Origin: Catonia carolina
Lineage: Eukaryota; Arthropoda; Insecta; Hemiptera; Achilidae
Reading direction: 5' to 3'
NCBI GenBank assembly: GCA_035578175.1
Contig: JAQMRL010000003.1
Coordinates: forward strand, 87,770,469 to 87,834,468
DNA: 64,000 nt
Both the position numbers and the translations under genes were made by a program. The number at the start of each line of letters is the position of its first letter. The first letter of the stretch is position 1. Of the stretch, positions 32,845-43,660 are shown one piece after another. The notes below the pieces were generated by a model, which saw nothing but the letters and a program-made list of their open reading frames with translations, searched no databases and was not told the origin of the DNA.

Positions 32845-33434
32845 CAGGAGACTTGATAATCCGGTTACTTTAAATCCAGCGTTTGGTTAACTGATTCATC
32901 TGAAATGTTTATTAGAAATTTGGCGTAGATAATATTTAAAATTGATTTAGTCTATTATTATTAATCATGTAAAATAATCTTTCGGAAAACTAGGTTTTAC
33001 CGAAATAATTAATAGTCTGTCGTTTTCACCAAACCGATAGGAAAATAAAAGGTACAACTGTCGGGCCTGTTCGTCTTCTTTCTCCTTCAACTTCAATTAT
33101 TCCTGGCCATCTCCACGTGGGCCCTTATTCCCATACTTCAAAGGTACAGTAAAGCGTCGATAATCCGAATACCAACCGAGGATTTTTTCGATATTTTAAT
33201 TTGCGCGAGAACGGTAAAAATAAAGCACTGTAGCCTATTTACACACACTAGGCCTATATATTTGTTCATTAAAAACAACTAAATATAGGTTATGTACAAC
33301 GAAGTGTTTCTTTTTATTTATTTCAATCTTTTTTAAAATGCTTAACTATGGGCCTAAGCGAAATTTCTAGAATATTTTCAAAAATCCGAACTACCAATGG
33401 TCCCTAATTGGTTTGGATTTTCAACTCTCTACTG
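32845..33434 (+). mobile_element. Pogo/Tigger-like non-autonomous element
   Basis: About 590 bp between TA dinucleotides (32843-32844 and 33435-33436). The left end is CAGGAGACTTGATAATCC and the right end, read inward, CAGTAGAGAGTTGAAAATCC. A second terminus-like sequence, cagtaaagcgtcgataatcc, starts at 33147 after another TA, so 33147-33434 could be a separate 288-bp MITE inside. Most of the unit recurs inverted at 23753-24272. No transposase. Confidence 0.65.
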
Positions 33435-33562
33435 TATGTATTTATTGTCTGACATAATCGGTCGAGAGATTATTGTAGACAATTGAATTTAAATAAATAA
33501 ATATAAGGCTGTTTTCATATATAATTTATAATTTTTGTAATTTATTTATATGATTTATATAA

Positions 33563-33897
33563 TTTCAATAAATAGTTCTGTTTCTTATCACGTGGTCAGC
33601 CAATTAAATGACTGAATCATGTAAGAACAGAAGAGGCAGAGGTGTAAAAGACACTAATCAGAGTTATCTCCTCTGAAATTAATGAATTTCATTTTACAGC
33701 CAGACCCTGTCGTGAATGAAGTGAAGGTGTCATTTGCAGAGTGGAAAATATATGCTTTTCAGAGGGCCCGGCATGCTGATAAACGTACTTTTCCACTCAG
33801 TGAGGAAGGCAACGGTAAACCACCTCACTCCTAATTTTACTTGGTAAAACCTCTACAGGTTCAAACCAGCCTTTCGGCTGATGACCTAAACAACAAG
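33563..33897 (+). mobile_element. SINE B copy, 5'-truncated
   Basis: Plus-strand copy starting at the 'aaatagttctgtttcttatc' block and ending 'ggctgatgacctaaacaac'. The internal frame opens normally but stops at 'cctaatttt', where other copies read 'cctcgtttt'. Confidence 0.9.
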
Positions 33898-34217
33898 GCT
33901 GCTTTATTTCGATACTGCTCTCTTTCCTGAATCTGAATCGTCGCGCTTATGGACCCTTTACTATGATGTTTGCTATATACCGAAACTTGTAAACTCATTC
34001 AAATTAAACACCATCCGTGCGTCAAACCAGTTATTTAGGAAAAACAACATTTTTGCATGTTGAAACGTTAAGCAAGTTTGGTTTTCTGGTAATATCGGAC
34101 CGGTGGAGAAGTAGTTACGAGCGGGTGAATTGTCTCTTAACTTTTTATTATCACTCTACACACTGTTATACCTATACGTAAGCTTATCACAAATTGTGAA
34201 CTCCAATCCCGGACATT

Positions 34218-34640
34218 TTTTTTTTTTTGAAAGGGGTTGTTTTTATAGCAAATAACAAAGAATGTTTTGTTTATTTGTCCACTGAAATATTTTGGTTGAC
34301 AATTAACTTTTAAGTAATTATTTTCTGAAAAATTTTTTTTTAGAATAATATTAACTAAAAGTAGGCACAAGAACATCAAAACATTTATTTAGATCTGGGT
34401 ACTGGTATTACAACATCTGTACCATCGGGTTCTTTTCCTTGCCATGGAGTTGGACAAGTGTGATATTTTTCAGTACTTTTCCAAGGAACACCTTATCAGT
34501 TTTAATTTTTTCGTAAAAGTCCACACGAGACATCTTTGAATTAACATTTAACGGTCTAGCATCGCTGCATACGATTTTATCAACCTCTGAATCAAAACAA
34601 AGCGAAATTTCCCGGCCGCCGCCTGTCCTTTACACTGATA
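34218..34640 (-). pseudogene. Probable processed pseudogene of an unidentified host gene
   Basis: On the minus strand, codons from about 34590 down read FDSEVDKIVCSDARPLNVNS and continue with SKMSRVDFYEKIKTDK. After a one-base frame change near 34485 they read STEKYHTCPTPWQGKEPDGT and VVIPVPRSK to a TAA at about 34391. The 3' trailer continues below 34391 and ends in a 12-base A-run (Ts at 34218-34229), with AATAAA-like sequence upstream. Next to the A-run, TGTCCGGGATT resembles TGTCCGGAATT upstream of the coding part near 34650, a possible imperfect target duplication. These are marks of an mRNA copied back by LINE machinery. I do not recognise the parent gene; the 5' part is absent. Confidence 0.6.
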
Positions 34641-35555
34641 TCCGGAAATTCCGGACACATGCCTAAATCCCGGATTGTCCGGGCTAATCCAGGACGTATG
34701 GTAAACCTACCTATTCATTTAATTCAGATTATACCAGCTTGTTCACCCGAAACGCTTTCTCGAATATTCGGCGTCAGGTCATTTTCTTATAAGTTTTTAA
34801 TTTATATTATTTGTTAATAAACAATTTTATCGTTATTTTTTAGTGTTTCTTGTGAAGGCGTTATCTCTTAAGTTTGTAGTCGGTTAGTAGGATATTCTCT
34901 GTAGTTGATTAAAATTCAAGTTAATAATATTTACGATGTAGTCCGAATGTAAACAAGAGTTTCTTTATGTTAAAGATTTGATTGTATTTAGTAAACATTT
35001 TAAAAAAGATAAGTAATATTTATGGAACATTATCCAAACAAATAAATCTATTGATAAAAATCTATTAAAAAAAACTACTGAATCATTTTAATTAGATGCA
35101 TAGTATATCCTATTTCTATGGCTTCTCTTCTATCAAAAAATATTGTTCTTTATGAAATTTTATACGTTGGTCTCTTCTTTCTTTCGTGTTTATTATGAAA
35201 ACATGAAAAAATAGTTTTCAGGTCGAGTTAATTTGCTGTTGTACCTTAAAGGAACGAGAAAACCGGTCGGTTGATGATTTCCAACCCAACCATGTAATTT
35301 AAGGAGGTTCCAATTAGATCATGATTTTTTTGAAGTCAATAACTTTGGTGTAGGTCAATATAGGTTTTTTATCATCAGTTAGTAATAGTAGATCAGAAAA
35401 TTTTAGGGATTCTTACAAATTTGTTGTCTCAGGTTTTATCCGTCTTTTCGTGATTTATTTATATCGTATATTGACAGGTAAGTTATAGTTTTATAATTTT
35501 TTTTAATGCTATATTTTCCAACCAATACCGTATTTTACACTTGTATTCCAAAGAA
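34641..35555. other. No supported gene
   Basis: AT-rich sequence without repeats shared within the window. Confidence 0.45.
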
Positions 35556-35955
35556 CTGCCCATAATAAACAGGTGGAGTGTAAAATTATTTACACTCAAT
35601 CTGTTCGTTGCAGGGCTAAAATAAATAGTTCTGTTTCTTATCACATGGTCAGCTAATAAAATGACTAAATTATTTAAGAACAGAAGAGGTAGAGGTGTTA
35701 AAGACACTAGTCAGAGTTACCTCCTCTGAAAGTAAAATGAATCTCATTATACAGCCAGACCCTGTGGTGAATGAAGTGAAGGTGTCATTTGCAGAGTGGA
35801 AAATATGTGCTTTTCAGAGGGCCTGGCATGCTGATAAGCAGACGTTTCCATTCAGTGAGGAAGGCAATGGTAAACCACCTCACTCCTCGTTTTACTTAGT
35901 AAAACCTCTACAGGTTCAAACCAGCCTTTCAGCTGATGACGTAAACAACAACAAT
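35556..35955 (+). mobile_element. SINE B copy, full length
   Basis: Plus-strand copy from 'ctgcccataataaacaggtg' to 'cctttcagctgatgacgtaa' plus a CAA tail. The internal frame (MNLIIQPDPVVNEVKVSFAE...) is open through the tail. The final hairpin (CAGCC-TTT-CAGCTG region) matches the LINE A tail layout. Confidence 0.92.
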
Positions 35956-36157
35956 TCCAAAGAAGCTTAGAAATATTAGAAAAGTTGTTATGTAGTGTCA
36001 TTTTACTTAATATGAATAACAATTTTTTTTTTTAGTTTACGTAAATACTGTAATTGATTTTCTGTAAAACTCACAGTTTGATTTGTGTCCCTTGTAGCTA
36101 TCAAATTAAAAAAAATGGATCCGTTTCGGTTAAGCCGGATTACGATTGATTATGGTT

Positions 36158-36480
36158 TTACTGTTCTTTGCAGCCCAAAGCGCCCCATTCATTCCTTAGA
36201 TCTCTTCTCTCCATAGCTCTCATAACATTATCGGTCCACTCGTTTCTGCCAACGTGTTCTCCATTCTTCACAGATGACCAGAAACAAATGGGTTCTCTTT
36301 CTTCAATTTTATCAGTTAATAAAATTTTTTTGTGATCTTCCTTTAAATTTGTTGGTTTGTAGCTCAATGTAGAACAGTCAAACGTTAACATCTCCAAATC
36401 TCAAATGGTATCTAATATGTTGTTTTTAAATCTTGGTAAGACTTTACAAATCTCTGAGCCAATAATGGAAGAACATTGAA
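36158..36480 (-). pseudogene. Possible LINE C-terminal relic
   Basis: A minus-strand frame of 79 codons ends VGRNEWTDNVMRAMERRDLR NEWGALGCKEQ, preceded by KKILLTDKIEEREP. The pattern 'GR..W.DNV...' near the C-terminus resembles the end of several LINE polyproteins. In-frame sequence upstream (to ~36480) looks coding but has a stop. The frame ends close to a pogo-like 'cggttaagccggattacg' stretch at 36125-36148. I rate the LINE interpretation as tentative; a host retrocopy is the alternative. Confidence 0.35.
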
Positions 36481-36785
36481 CAATGGAACGAAACATTCTT
36501 TTCTTAGTACTAAAAAGATAAAAAAGATGATAAATCAAAATAAAATAAATGCGTGTATTTTGTAAAAAATACTGTATAGGCGTGGTTATAGAACTACAGG
36601 AGCGGGTTGGAGGTAGTTTCGATTTCCTGAACTTTGAATATGCGTAGTAAGTTTCCTAATTTTAACACGCACATGCTTGTAGAATAAGAACTAGCTTGCA
36701 AGTCTGTTGAGTTTGATTTACTGACGCGTTCAGTTGCAGTTTTGTACAGAATATTACGTCACTCTGTATTAATTATTTACCTCTA

Positions 36786-37292
36786 CCCATAACAGACAGG
36801 TGGAGTAAATTATTTACAATCTGTTTGTTCCAGGGCTACAATAATAGTTCTGTTTCTTTATCACATGGTTAGTCTATAAATGACTGAAGTATTTAAGAAC
36901 TGAAGAGGTAGAGGTGTAAAAGCCCATAACAGATAGGTGGAGTAAATTATTTGCAATCTGTGAGTTCCAAAGCTACAAAAATAGTTGTTTCTTTATCACA
37001 TGGTTAGCCTATAAATGACTGAAGTATTTAAAAATTGAAGAGGTAGAGGTGTAAAAGACCCTAGTCAGAGTTAACTCCTCTGAAAGATTCAGTCCAGACC
37101 CTGTGATGATTGAAGTGAAGGTGTCATTTGCAAGGTGGAAAATCTGTGCATTTCAGAGGACCTGGCATGCTGACAAGCGTACTTTTCAACTCACCGAGGA
37201 AGAAAATTACAAACCACATCACTCCACGTTTTACCTAGCAAAACCTTTAGAGGTTCAAACTGACCTCTCGGGTGATGGCTTAAACAACAAAA
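36786..37292 (+). mobile_element. SINE B copy with duplicated 5' end
   Basis: The first ~134 bp of SINE B occur twice in tandem (36786-36919 and 36920-37053), both starting 'cccataacaga' and ending 'ggtagaggtgtaaaag'. The rest of the element follows once. The internal frame survives from MMIEVKVSFARWK to the tail, although many codons differ from consensus. This is one of the more diverged copies. Confidence 0.88.
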
Positions 37293-37925
37293 TTATTTAC
37301 GTGTTAAATTATTTAATGGTGAAAATTTCCCAGCTTTTACCGTAGTTAATAAATAGGTTGTACTACCGATTGCTTTCGTTTACACAAACAATTATATTTT
37401 ACACGAAAATTTTCAAATAAAAACATTCTTTCACTTCAAAAAATTTCATTTTAGTTTTGTAAATGTTGTGAATCAGTCTTAAATCGACAATGGTTCGAAG
37501 GCTTCGGAGAAACATTGAACACGTGCAGTTTTTGTAACATCAGAGTTGCTAACTTAAACCAGCTACTCGCTCGAAGAAGCGTTAGTTGGCGCATGCAGTT
37601 TTTTTATTTATTTATTTTATTTAGTAAAATATAGCTACATTAAAATTACAATTCATGACTATACTAAGCTATGTACAATATTTTTAACTAAATATACTTA
37701 TACGCAAAAATTCTTCTTCACAAAGAGTTCTGTCCGCGCATAGGAGTATACAGAACAAAAACATTAATTCACTTAAATACTTATAACTACTATAAAATTA
37801 CTAAGTTAAATTACTACAGTTAAACAGGTTACAAAGACTGCGTTAAACAGATTTAAAAAAAGACATAAAATAGACAAATTCAATTACATTTTACATAAAA
37901 TAACAATATTATATTTTAATTATAA
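37293..37925. other. No supported gene
   Basis: AT-rich; nothing recognised besides short A/T repeats. Confidence 0.45.
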
Positions 37926-38250
37926 CCCACCGGGTTGGTCTAGAGGTAAAGTCGTCGCCAAAATCAGCTGTTAAACAGCTGATTTTCAGAGACGAAGATT
38001 CCTGGTTCAAATCCTAGTAAAGGCAGTTACTTTTATACGGATTTGAATACTAGACAGTGGTTACCGGTGTACCTTGATGGTTGGGGTTCAATTAACCATA
38101 CTCTCTCAGGAATGGTCGGCCTGTGTCTATACAAGACTACACCTCATTTACACGTCATACACATCATCCTCATCTCATTGGGTCATGGGATTGCTTATTG
38201 TTCTGAATTGAACAGATTGCAAAGTCCACAAATTAGGAAAAAAAAATATA
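37926..38250 (+). mobile_element. SINE A copy, full length
   Basis: Starts CCCACCGGGTTGG, A-box-like at about 37935 and B-box-like GGTTCAAATCC at about 38005. The body frame MNTRQWLPVYLDGWGSINHT runs open into the A-rich tail. It forms the first half of the tandem duplication at 37953-39103. Confidence 0.92.
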
Positions 38251-39103
38251 TATATTTTAATTTTAATAACAATAGAAAATTTTAAAAAACTTGAAGGTTA
38301 TGTTAGTATATTTTGTAATACAGTTCTGTAAGCAGTGCCGTTTTTCCTCTTGTACTTAAACATATGTCTTACGTATTTTGGGACAACAATCAAAGCAATT
38401 AGTTTAACATACTATACAATAAATGCAGTTTTACGTGTGGTGGGCACTGATTCCCTAATATCTCAGCCTGATAGATTTTACCAAAATCTCAAAATATTTA
38501 ATTTGTGATGTTAACTAAAGCAGTTCGTCGCCAAAATCAGCTGTTTAACAGCTGATTTTTGGAGACGAAGGTTCCTGGTTCAAATCCTAGTAAAAGTAGT
38601 TACTTTTATACCGATTTGAATACTACAGTGGTTGCCGGTGTACTTTGATGGTTGGGGTTCAATTAACCATACTCTCTCAGGAGTGGTCGACCTGGGTCTG
38701 TACAAGACTACATCTCATTTACGCGTCATACACATCATCCTCATCTCATTGGGTCGTGGGATTGCTTATTGTTCTGAATTGAACAGATTGCAACGTCCAC
38801 AAATTAGGAATAAAAATATATATATATTTTAATTTTAATAACAATAGAAATTTTTAAAAAACTTGAAGGTTATGTTAGTGTATTTTGTAATACAGTTCTG
38901 TAAGCAGTGCCGTTTTTCCTCTTGTACGTTATCATATTATGTCTTACGTATTTTGGCACAACAATCAAAGTAATTAGTTTAACATACTATACAATAAATA
39001 CAGTTTTACATGTGGTGGGCACTGATTCCCTAATATCTCAGCCTGATAGATTTCACCAAAATCTCAAAATTTTTTATTTTGTAATGTTAACAAAAGCAGT
39101 TCT
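37953..39103 (+). repeat. ~575-bp tandem duplication
   Basis: Unit 1 (37953-38525) and unit 2 (38526-39103) each contain a SINE A from 'gtcgccaaaatcagctg' onward plus ~290 bp of the same flank, including 'gtggtgggcactgattcc' and 'ctcagcctgatagattt'. They differ by scattered substitutions and small indels. The junction lies at 'gttcgtcgcc', where the flank and the SINE share a few bases, which suggests a microhomology-mediated event. Confidence 0.9.
38525..38825 (+). mobile_element. SINE A copy, head removed by duplication
   Basis: Begins at 'gtcgccaaaatcagctg', so the A-box region is missing while the B-box-like block is kept. This is because the copy was made by segmental duplication rather than retrotransposition. 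Confidence 0.9.
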
Positions 39104-39855
39104 GATGATGTAAAGAATATAAATTGTATCAAAACTTGTTGACTAATTGTTTCTGTTACATTTAGTAGTAAATATATTCAAATGGAATGCATTATGACAC
39201 AATAAATTGTTTACACGCTAACGTAATCGTGAAATAAGCTACCGGTGTACTACACTACATGAGTTAAACATGTTTTTTACTCCCTTGTCACGCTTGAAAT
39301 ACACTACAGCCTAAATATATTCGTTTTTGTTGAGACTGTACTTTATATATAAAAAAAACCACTACCACACCTACGGTATTAAACAGCGTACAGTAGCTGT
39401 ACTATAAAGAAGTCCTGTAGTTGAATGTAGTATTGTAGTTTGTTGTAAGTTTATATGGTATAAAAGTCATATCCAATATACACGATCGCCGCCAGACAGT
39501 CTCTTAAATTGTTGGCGTTTATTGTACTCCATTCATTCAGACGTTCATTGATTAAATGAATGGGTGAATGAATGAGTAAATCTTTCCATTCATTCGCCTA
39601 TCAACAAAATCACAATCATTGTAGGTAGTCTGTAATCTTTTAATGCAGTAACATTCATTCATTCATGATGTATTTAATTACTGTTGAATATAATCGTTTA
39701 TTGGATTTTATATAAAATATCTTTCTTTTATCTTGTTTGATTTATTTGTTCGTTTTTTATAATCGATTCAAAAATATTATTAGATTTGTGTCGGTTTTTT
39801 TCAAAAATTTATTTGTAGGAAATTTACGTACTATAGTTGTACGTTTATAGACTCA
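39104..39855. other. Unassigned, with an ATTCA/TGAAT hairpin
   Basis: At 39528-39576 'cattcattcagacgttcatt' faces 'aatgaatgggtgaatgaatg', forming a potential hairpin of about 18 pairs. Similar 'aatgaatgaa' runs recur near 39655 and at 49385-49440. No gene is supported. Confidence 0.4.
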
Positions 39856-39856
39856 C

Positions 39857-40239
39857 TTCTGTCCATAACAGACAGGTGGAGTGTCAAATTATTTACACTC
39901 AATCTGTTTGTTGCAGGGCTAAAATAAATAGTTCTATATTTTATCACATGACTGAATCATTTAAGAACAGAAGAGGTAGAGGTGTAAAAGACACTAATCA
40001 GAGTTATCGCCTCTGAAAGTAATGAATTTCATTATACAGCCAGACCCTGTGGTGAATGAAGTGAAACTGTCATTTGCAGAGTCGAAAATATGTGCTTTTC
40101 AAAGGGCTCGGCATGCTGATAAGCGTACTTTTCCACGCAGTGAGGAAGGCATAGGTAAACCACCTTGCTCCTCGTTTTACTTAGTAAAACCTCTACAGGT
40201 TCAAACCAGCCTTTTTTGCTGATAACCTAAACAACAACA
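39857..40239 (+). mobile_element. SINE B copy, full length
   Basis: Plus strand from 'ctgtccataacagacagg' to 'tttgctgataacctaaacaacaac'. The internal frame is open for 66 codons and stops in the hairpin because of a change from the usual 'ttcggctg' to 'ttttgctg'. Confidence 0.91.
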
Positions 40240-40354
40240 GACTCACTTAACGTTGATATTGTGTTTATACCGAGTTCTTTTGAGATATGGTTATAAATAA
40301 TTAACAAAACTTTGTTTTATAATTTAGTTTTATAAATTCATTGTTTACATTAAA

Positions 40355-40655
40355 ATTTTCCCATAAGACAAGTGGAGAGTTAAATTATTTGCACTTAATC
40401 TGCTAGTTCTAGGGGTACAAAAAAAATTTCTGTTTCTTATCACATGATCAGTCAATTATATGACTGAAGTGTCTAAGAAAAGAAGAGGTAAAGGTGTAAA
40501 ATACACTAGTCAGTGTTATCTACTCTGAGAGTAATGAATTTCATTATATTTGAAGGTGTCATATGCAGGGTGGAATGAAGATGCTTTTCAGAGGGCCCGG
40601 CATGCTGATAAGCATACTTTTCCACTCAGTGAGGAAGGGATTAGTACACCAACAG
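40355..40655 (+). mobile_element. SINE B copy, diverged, lacking its 3' end
   Basis: Begins near 'cccataagacaagtgg' and follows the SINE B order with a ~50-bp internal deletion near 40550. It stops after 'gtgaggaagggattagtacacc', where the RTE LINE region begins. The rest of the SINE is not found beyond the LINE, so this is a truncation rather than a simple insertion site. Confidence 0.8.
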
Positions 40656-40680
40656 CTTGGTCATTAGCGTCTAGTGTAGG

Positions 40681-43660
40681 TTTACTGTTGTAACGATAGG
40701 TTTTAACGTTTTCAAATTTCCAGACCCTAGCCGGGAAACCAAGAAAACCATTCGTTTAGAAAAAATAGAAAAAGGACGAACCCTAAGACTGGCCACATGG
40801 AACGTGAAGAGTTTATATCAACCGGGTAAGCTAGATAACCTAATAGCTGAAATGGATCGACTTAAGATAAATATACTCGGTATCAGCGATGTTCATTGGC
40901 CGGATTCAGGAAAACTAGCCACAAACAATGGCATGATGTATTATGTTGGTAACAATGATCCAAGACATCGATATGGAGTTACCATACTTGTGGACCAAGA
41001 GACAAATAAATCTGTTGTTGGTTTTACCCCCTACTCGGAGAGATTAATGATGATCCAGCTACAGACATTCTCTAAAAAGATAAACGTTGTCCAAATATAC
41101 GCACCTACTGCCGACAAAGATGAGACCGAGATAGAAAGGTTCTATATGTAATTGAACGAAATCATAAGATCCACAAAAAAAGATGACATATTGTTGGTAA
41201 TGGGAGATTTCAACGCCAAGATTGGAAGGGGAAAAGTGGATGGATGTGTGGGGGAATTTGGCTTGGGAGAAAGAAATGAGAGGGGGGGCAGACTTGTCGA
41301 ATTCTGCCAAAGTGAGGAGCTGGTAGTAATGAATACAATATTTAAATTGCCTAACAGAAGACTTTATACTTGGAAATCACCTGCGGATGCAGAGGATCAC
41401 ATTGTTAGAAATCAGATAGACTACATTTTAATAAAATCCAGATATAAAAACATGATAAAGTCTGTGAGAATATACCCCGGAGCTGACATAAATTCAGATC
41501 ATAATCCATTAGTAAGTGTTATGCAGATAAAATTGAAGAAGATTCGAAAGCAATCAAATATACCACGGTTCGATGTCTCAAGGATAAAAGAAGAGCCTGT
41601 ACGCCAGAGTTTGAAAAAAGAAATAAATGGTAACTTAAAGGAAAGAAAACAAGATGTGATAAAGGCGACAGATGTTGATGACAAATAGAGCATTATACAG
41701 AAGACCTTAGTAGAGGCAGGCAAGAAGATATTGCAGACACAAATAAGAAAAAAACAGAGATGGATGACTTCAGAAATCCTAGAGCTAATGGGGGAAAGAA
41801 GGAAGTATAAAGGCAGGAATAAGGCAGAATACAAGGAAACACAGAGATTGATACGAGAGAAAATAAAAGAGGCAAAATCCACTTGGCTTACAAATCAGTG
41901 CAGTGAAATAGAGGAATATGCAAAAAAGTATGATAGCTTCAACATGTATAAGAAAAAAAAGGAAATGACAAATACACAGAGAAAAAGGAAAGATGGTCTT
42001 CTTAAAGACAATAATGGAAAAATTATTATAGAAGTCAAAGAGAAATTGAATAAGTGGAAGACATACATAGCAGACCTGTTTGAGGATAATCGTCAAGAAC
42101 CGGAAGAAATTGACAGTGAAACGGGACCGGAGATCATGATGGAGGAAATCAAACAGGCAATACGAAATGCAAAAAACGGAAAAGCTGTAGGTCCAGACGA
42201 AATACCTGCGGAATTATTGAAATGCCTGGATGATGAAACTCTACATATACTGCTGGATCTGTTTAATGAAGTCTATAAAACCGGACAAATACCACAGGAA
42301 TGGTTGGTATCTACCTTTGTAGCAATACCAAAGACAATATATGCCAAAGATTGTTCAGACTATAGGACAATATCACTCACTAATAAGCCATACCCTTAAA
42401 ATATTTCTGAAGGTAATTCATGGAAGATTATATAGAAAACTAGAAGATGATATGGACGATACCCAATTTGGGTTCCGCAAAGGACTGCGAACAAGAGAGG
42501 CATTGTTTGCTTTTAATGTCCTTTCTCAAAGATGCTTAGATATGAACATTGATATATATGCCTGTTTCATTGATTTTGAAAAAGCATTTGACAGGGTCCG
42601 ACATGAAAAACTAATAGAATTATTGACAAAAACAAAAATATAGACAGACGAGATTTGCGAATCATCATCAATCTGTATTGGAATCAAAAGGCCAATATAA
42701 AGGTCGAAGAACAAAAGTCCGAGAATATTGATGTAAAGAGAGGGGTAAGACAGGGTTGTGTTCTGTCGCCACTACTGTTCAACATGTATAGTGAAGCCAT
42801 ATTTCAAGACGCCATAACAGAACTGAGTGATGGAATCTCTGTGGGTGGAAGGATAGTAAATAACATAAGATTCGCTGATGACACCGTTGTGATGGCAGAC
42901 ACCCTGGAATCGCTGCGAGAATTGGTGAATAGAATTAACGATCATTGCATTGGATATGGACTTAGAATAAATGAGAAAAAAACTAAATTTATGATTGTAT
43001 CGAGAGCAGAACATGGAAATGAAACATTAACAATAGAGCAAACCCAAATAGAAAAAGTAGAGGCATACAAATATCTGGGAACCTGGGTTGATGACAAGAA
43101 TGACCAAAGCAAAGAAATTAAAGTAAGAATTGAAACTGCAAGGCAAGCATTCATAAAATTGAAGACAATGCTAACAAACAAAGACCTTCACATGCCTCTC
43201 AGATTGAGGGCTCTAAGATGTTACGTATTTTCCATCGTACTATATGGAATGGAAGCTTGGACATTGAAGAAACAACACATAAAGAAGATAGAAGCGTTCG
43301 AAATGTGGTGTTACAGGAGAATGTTGAAAATTCAGTGGGTCCAAAAGGTTACCAATGTTGAGGTGCTACGACGTTTAAATAAGGAGTTGGAAGTTATGAA
43401 GAGTATAAAAACAAGAAAACTAGAATATTTGGGTCACATAACCAGAGGAGAAAAATATGAGTTGCTGAGAATTATTATGCAGGGAAGGATCCGAGGAAGA
43501 AGAGGCGTAGGAAGAAGACGCATCTCCTGGCTGAGGAATCTTAGAGGATGGTTCAACTGTAGTTCATTGCAACTATTTAGAGCAGCAGCCAGCAAAGTGA
43601 CCATAGCCATTATGATATCCAACCTCCGATAGGAGATGGAACTTTAAGAAGAAGAAGAAG
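40681..43660 (+). pseudogene. LINE B: near full-length RTE-type element (endonuclease + reverse transcriptase)
   Basis: Encodes an apurinic-type endonuclease followed by reverse transcriptase, as in RTE/BovB/Proto2 elements. Endonuclease: LRLATWNVKSLYQPGKL (~40779), MGDFNAKIGRG (~41203), NQIDYIL (~41414) and SDHNPL (~41497). RT: GKAVGPDEIPAELLK (~42180), CFIDFEKAFDRV (~42564), RQGCVLSPLLFN (~42748) and FADDTVVM (~42871). C-terminal: GHITRGEKYELLR (~43434) and GRRRISWLRNLRGW (~43513). Lesions: TAA at 41149, TAG at 41686, a 4-bp tandem duplication near 42371-42381 shifting the frame, and a 2-bp TA duplication near 42640-42645 shifting it again. The 3' end is an (AAG)n tail to 43660. The 5' end lies near 40681 with no separate ORF1. 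All catalytic boxes remain readable, so it decayed recently. Confidence 0.95.

Noticed and set aside
37953..39103. LTRs of a second retrotransposon
   Set aside because: The two similar ~575-bp units are directly adjacent, contain a SINE and have no TG...CA ends; a tandem duplication explains them.
41499..42096. Several minus-strand frames of 60-127 codons
   Set aside because: Antisense to the RTE LINE coding sequence; Phe/Leu/Ser-rich composition is a mirror of a Lys/Glu-rich sense strand.
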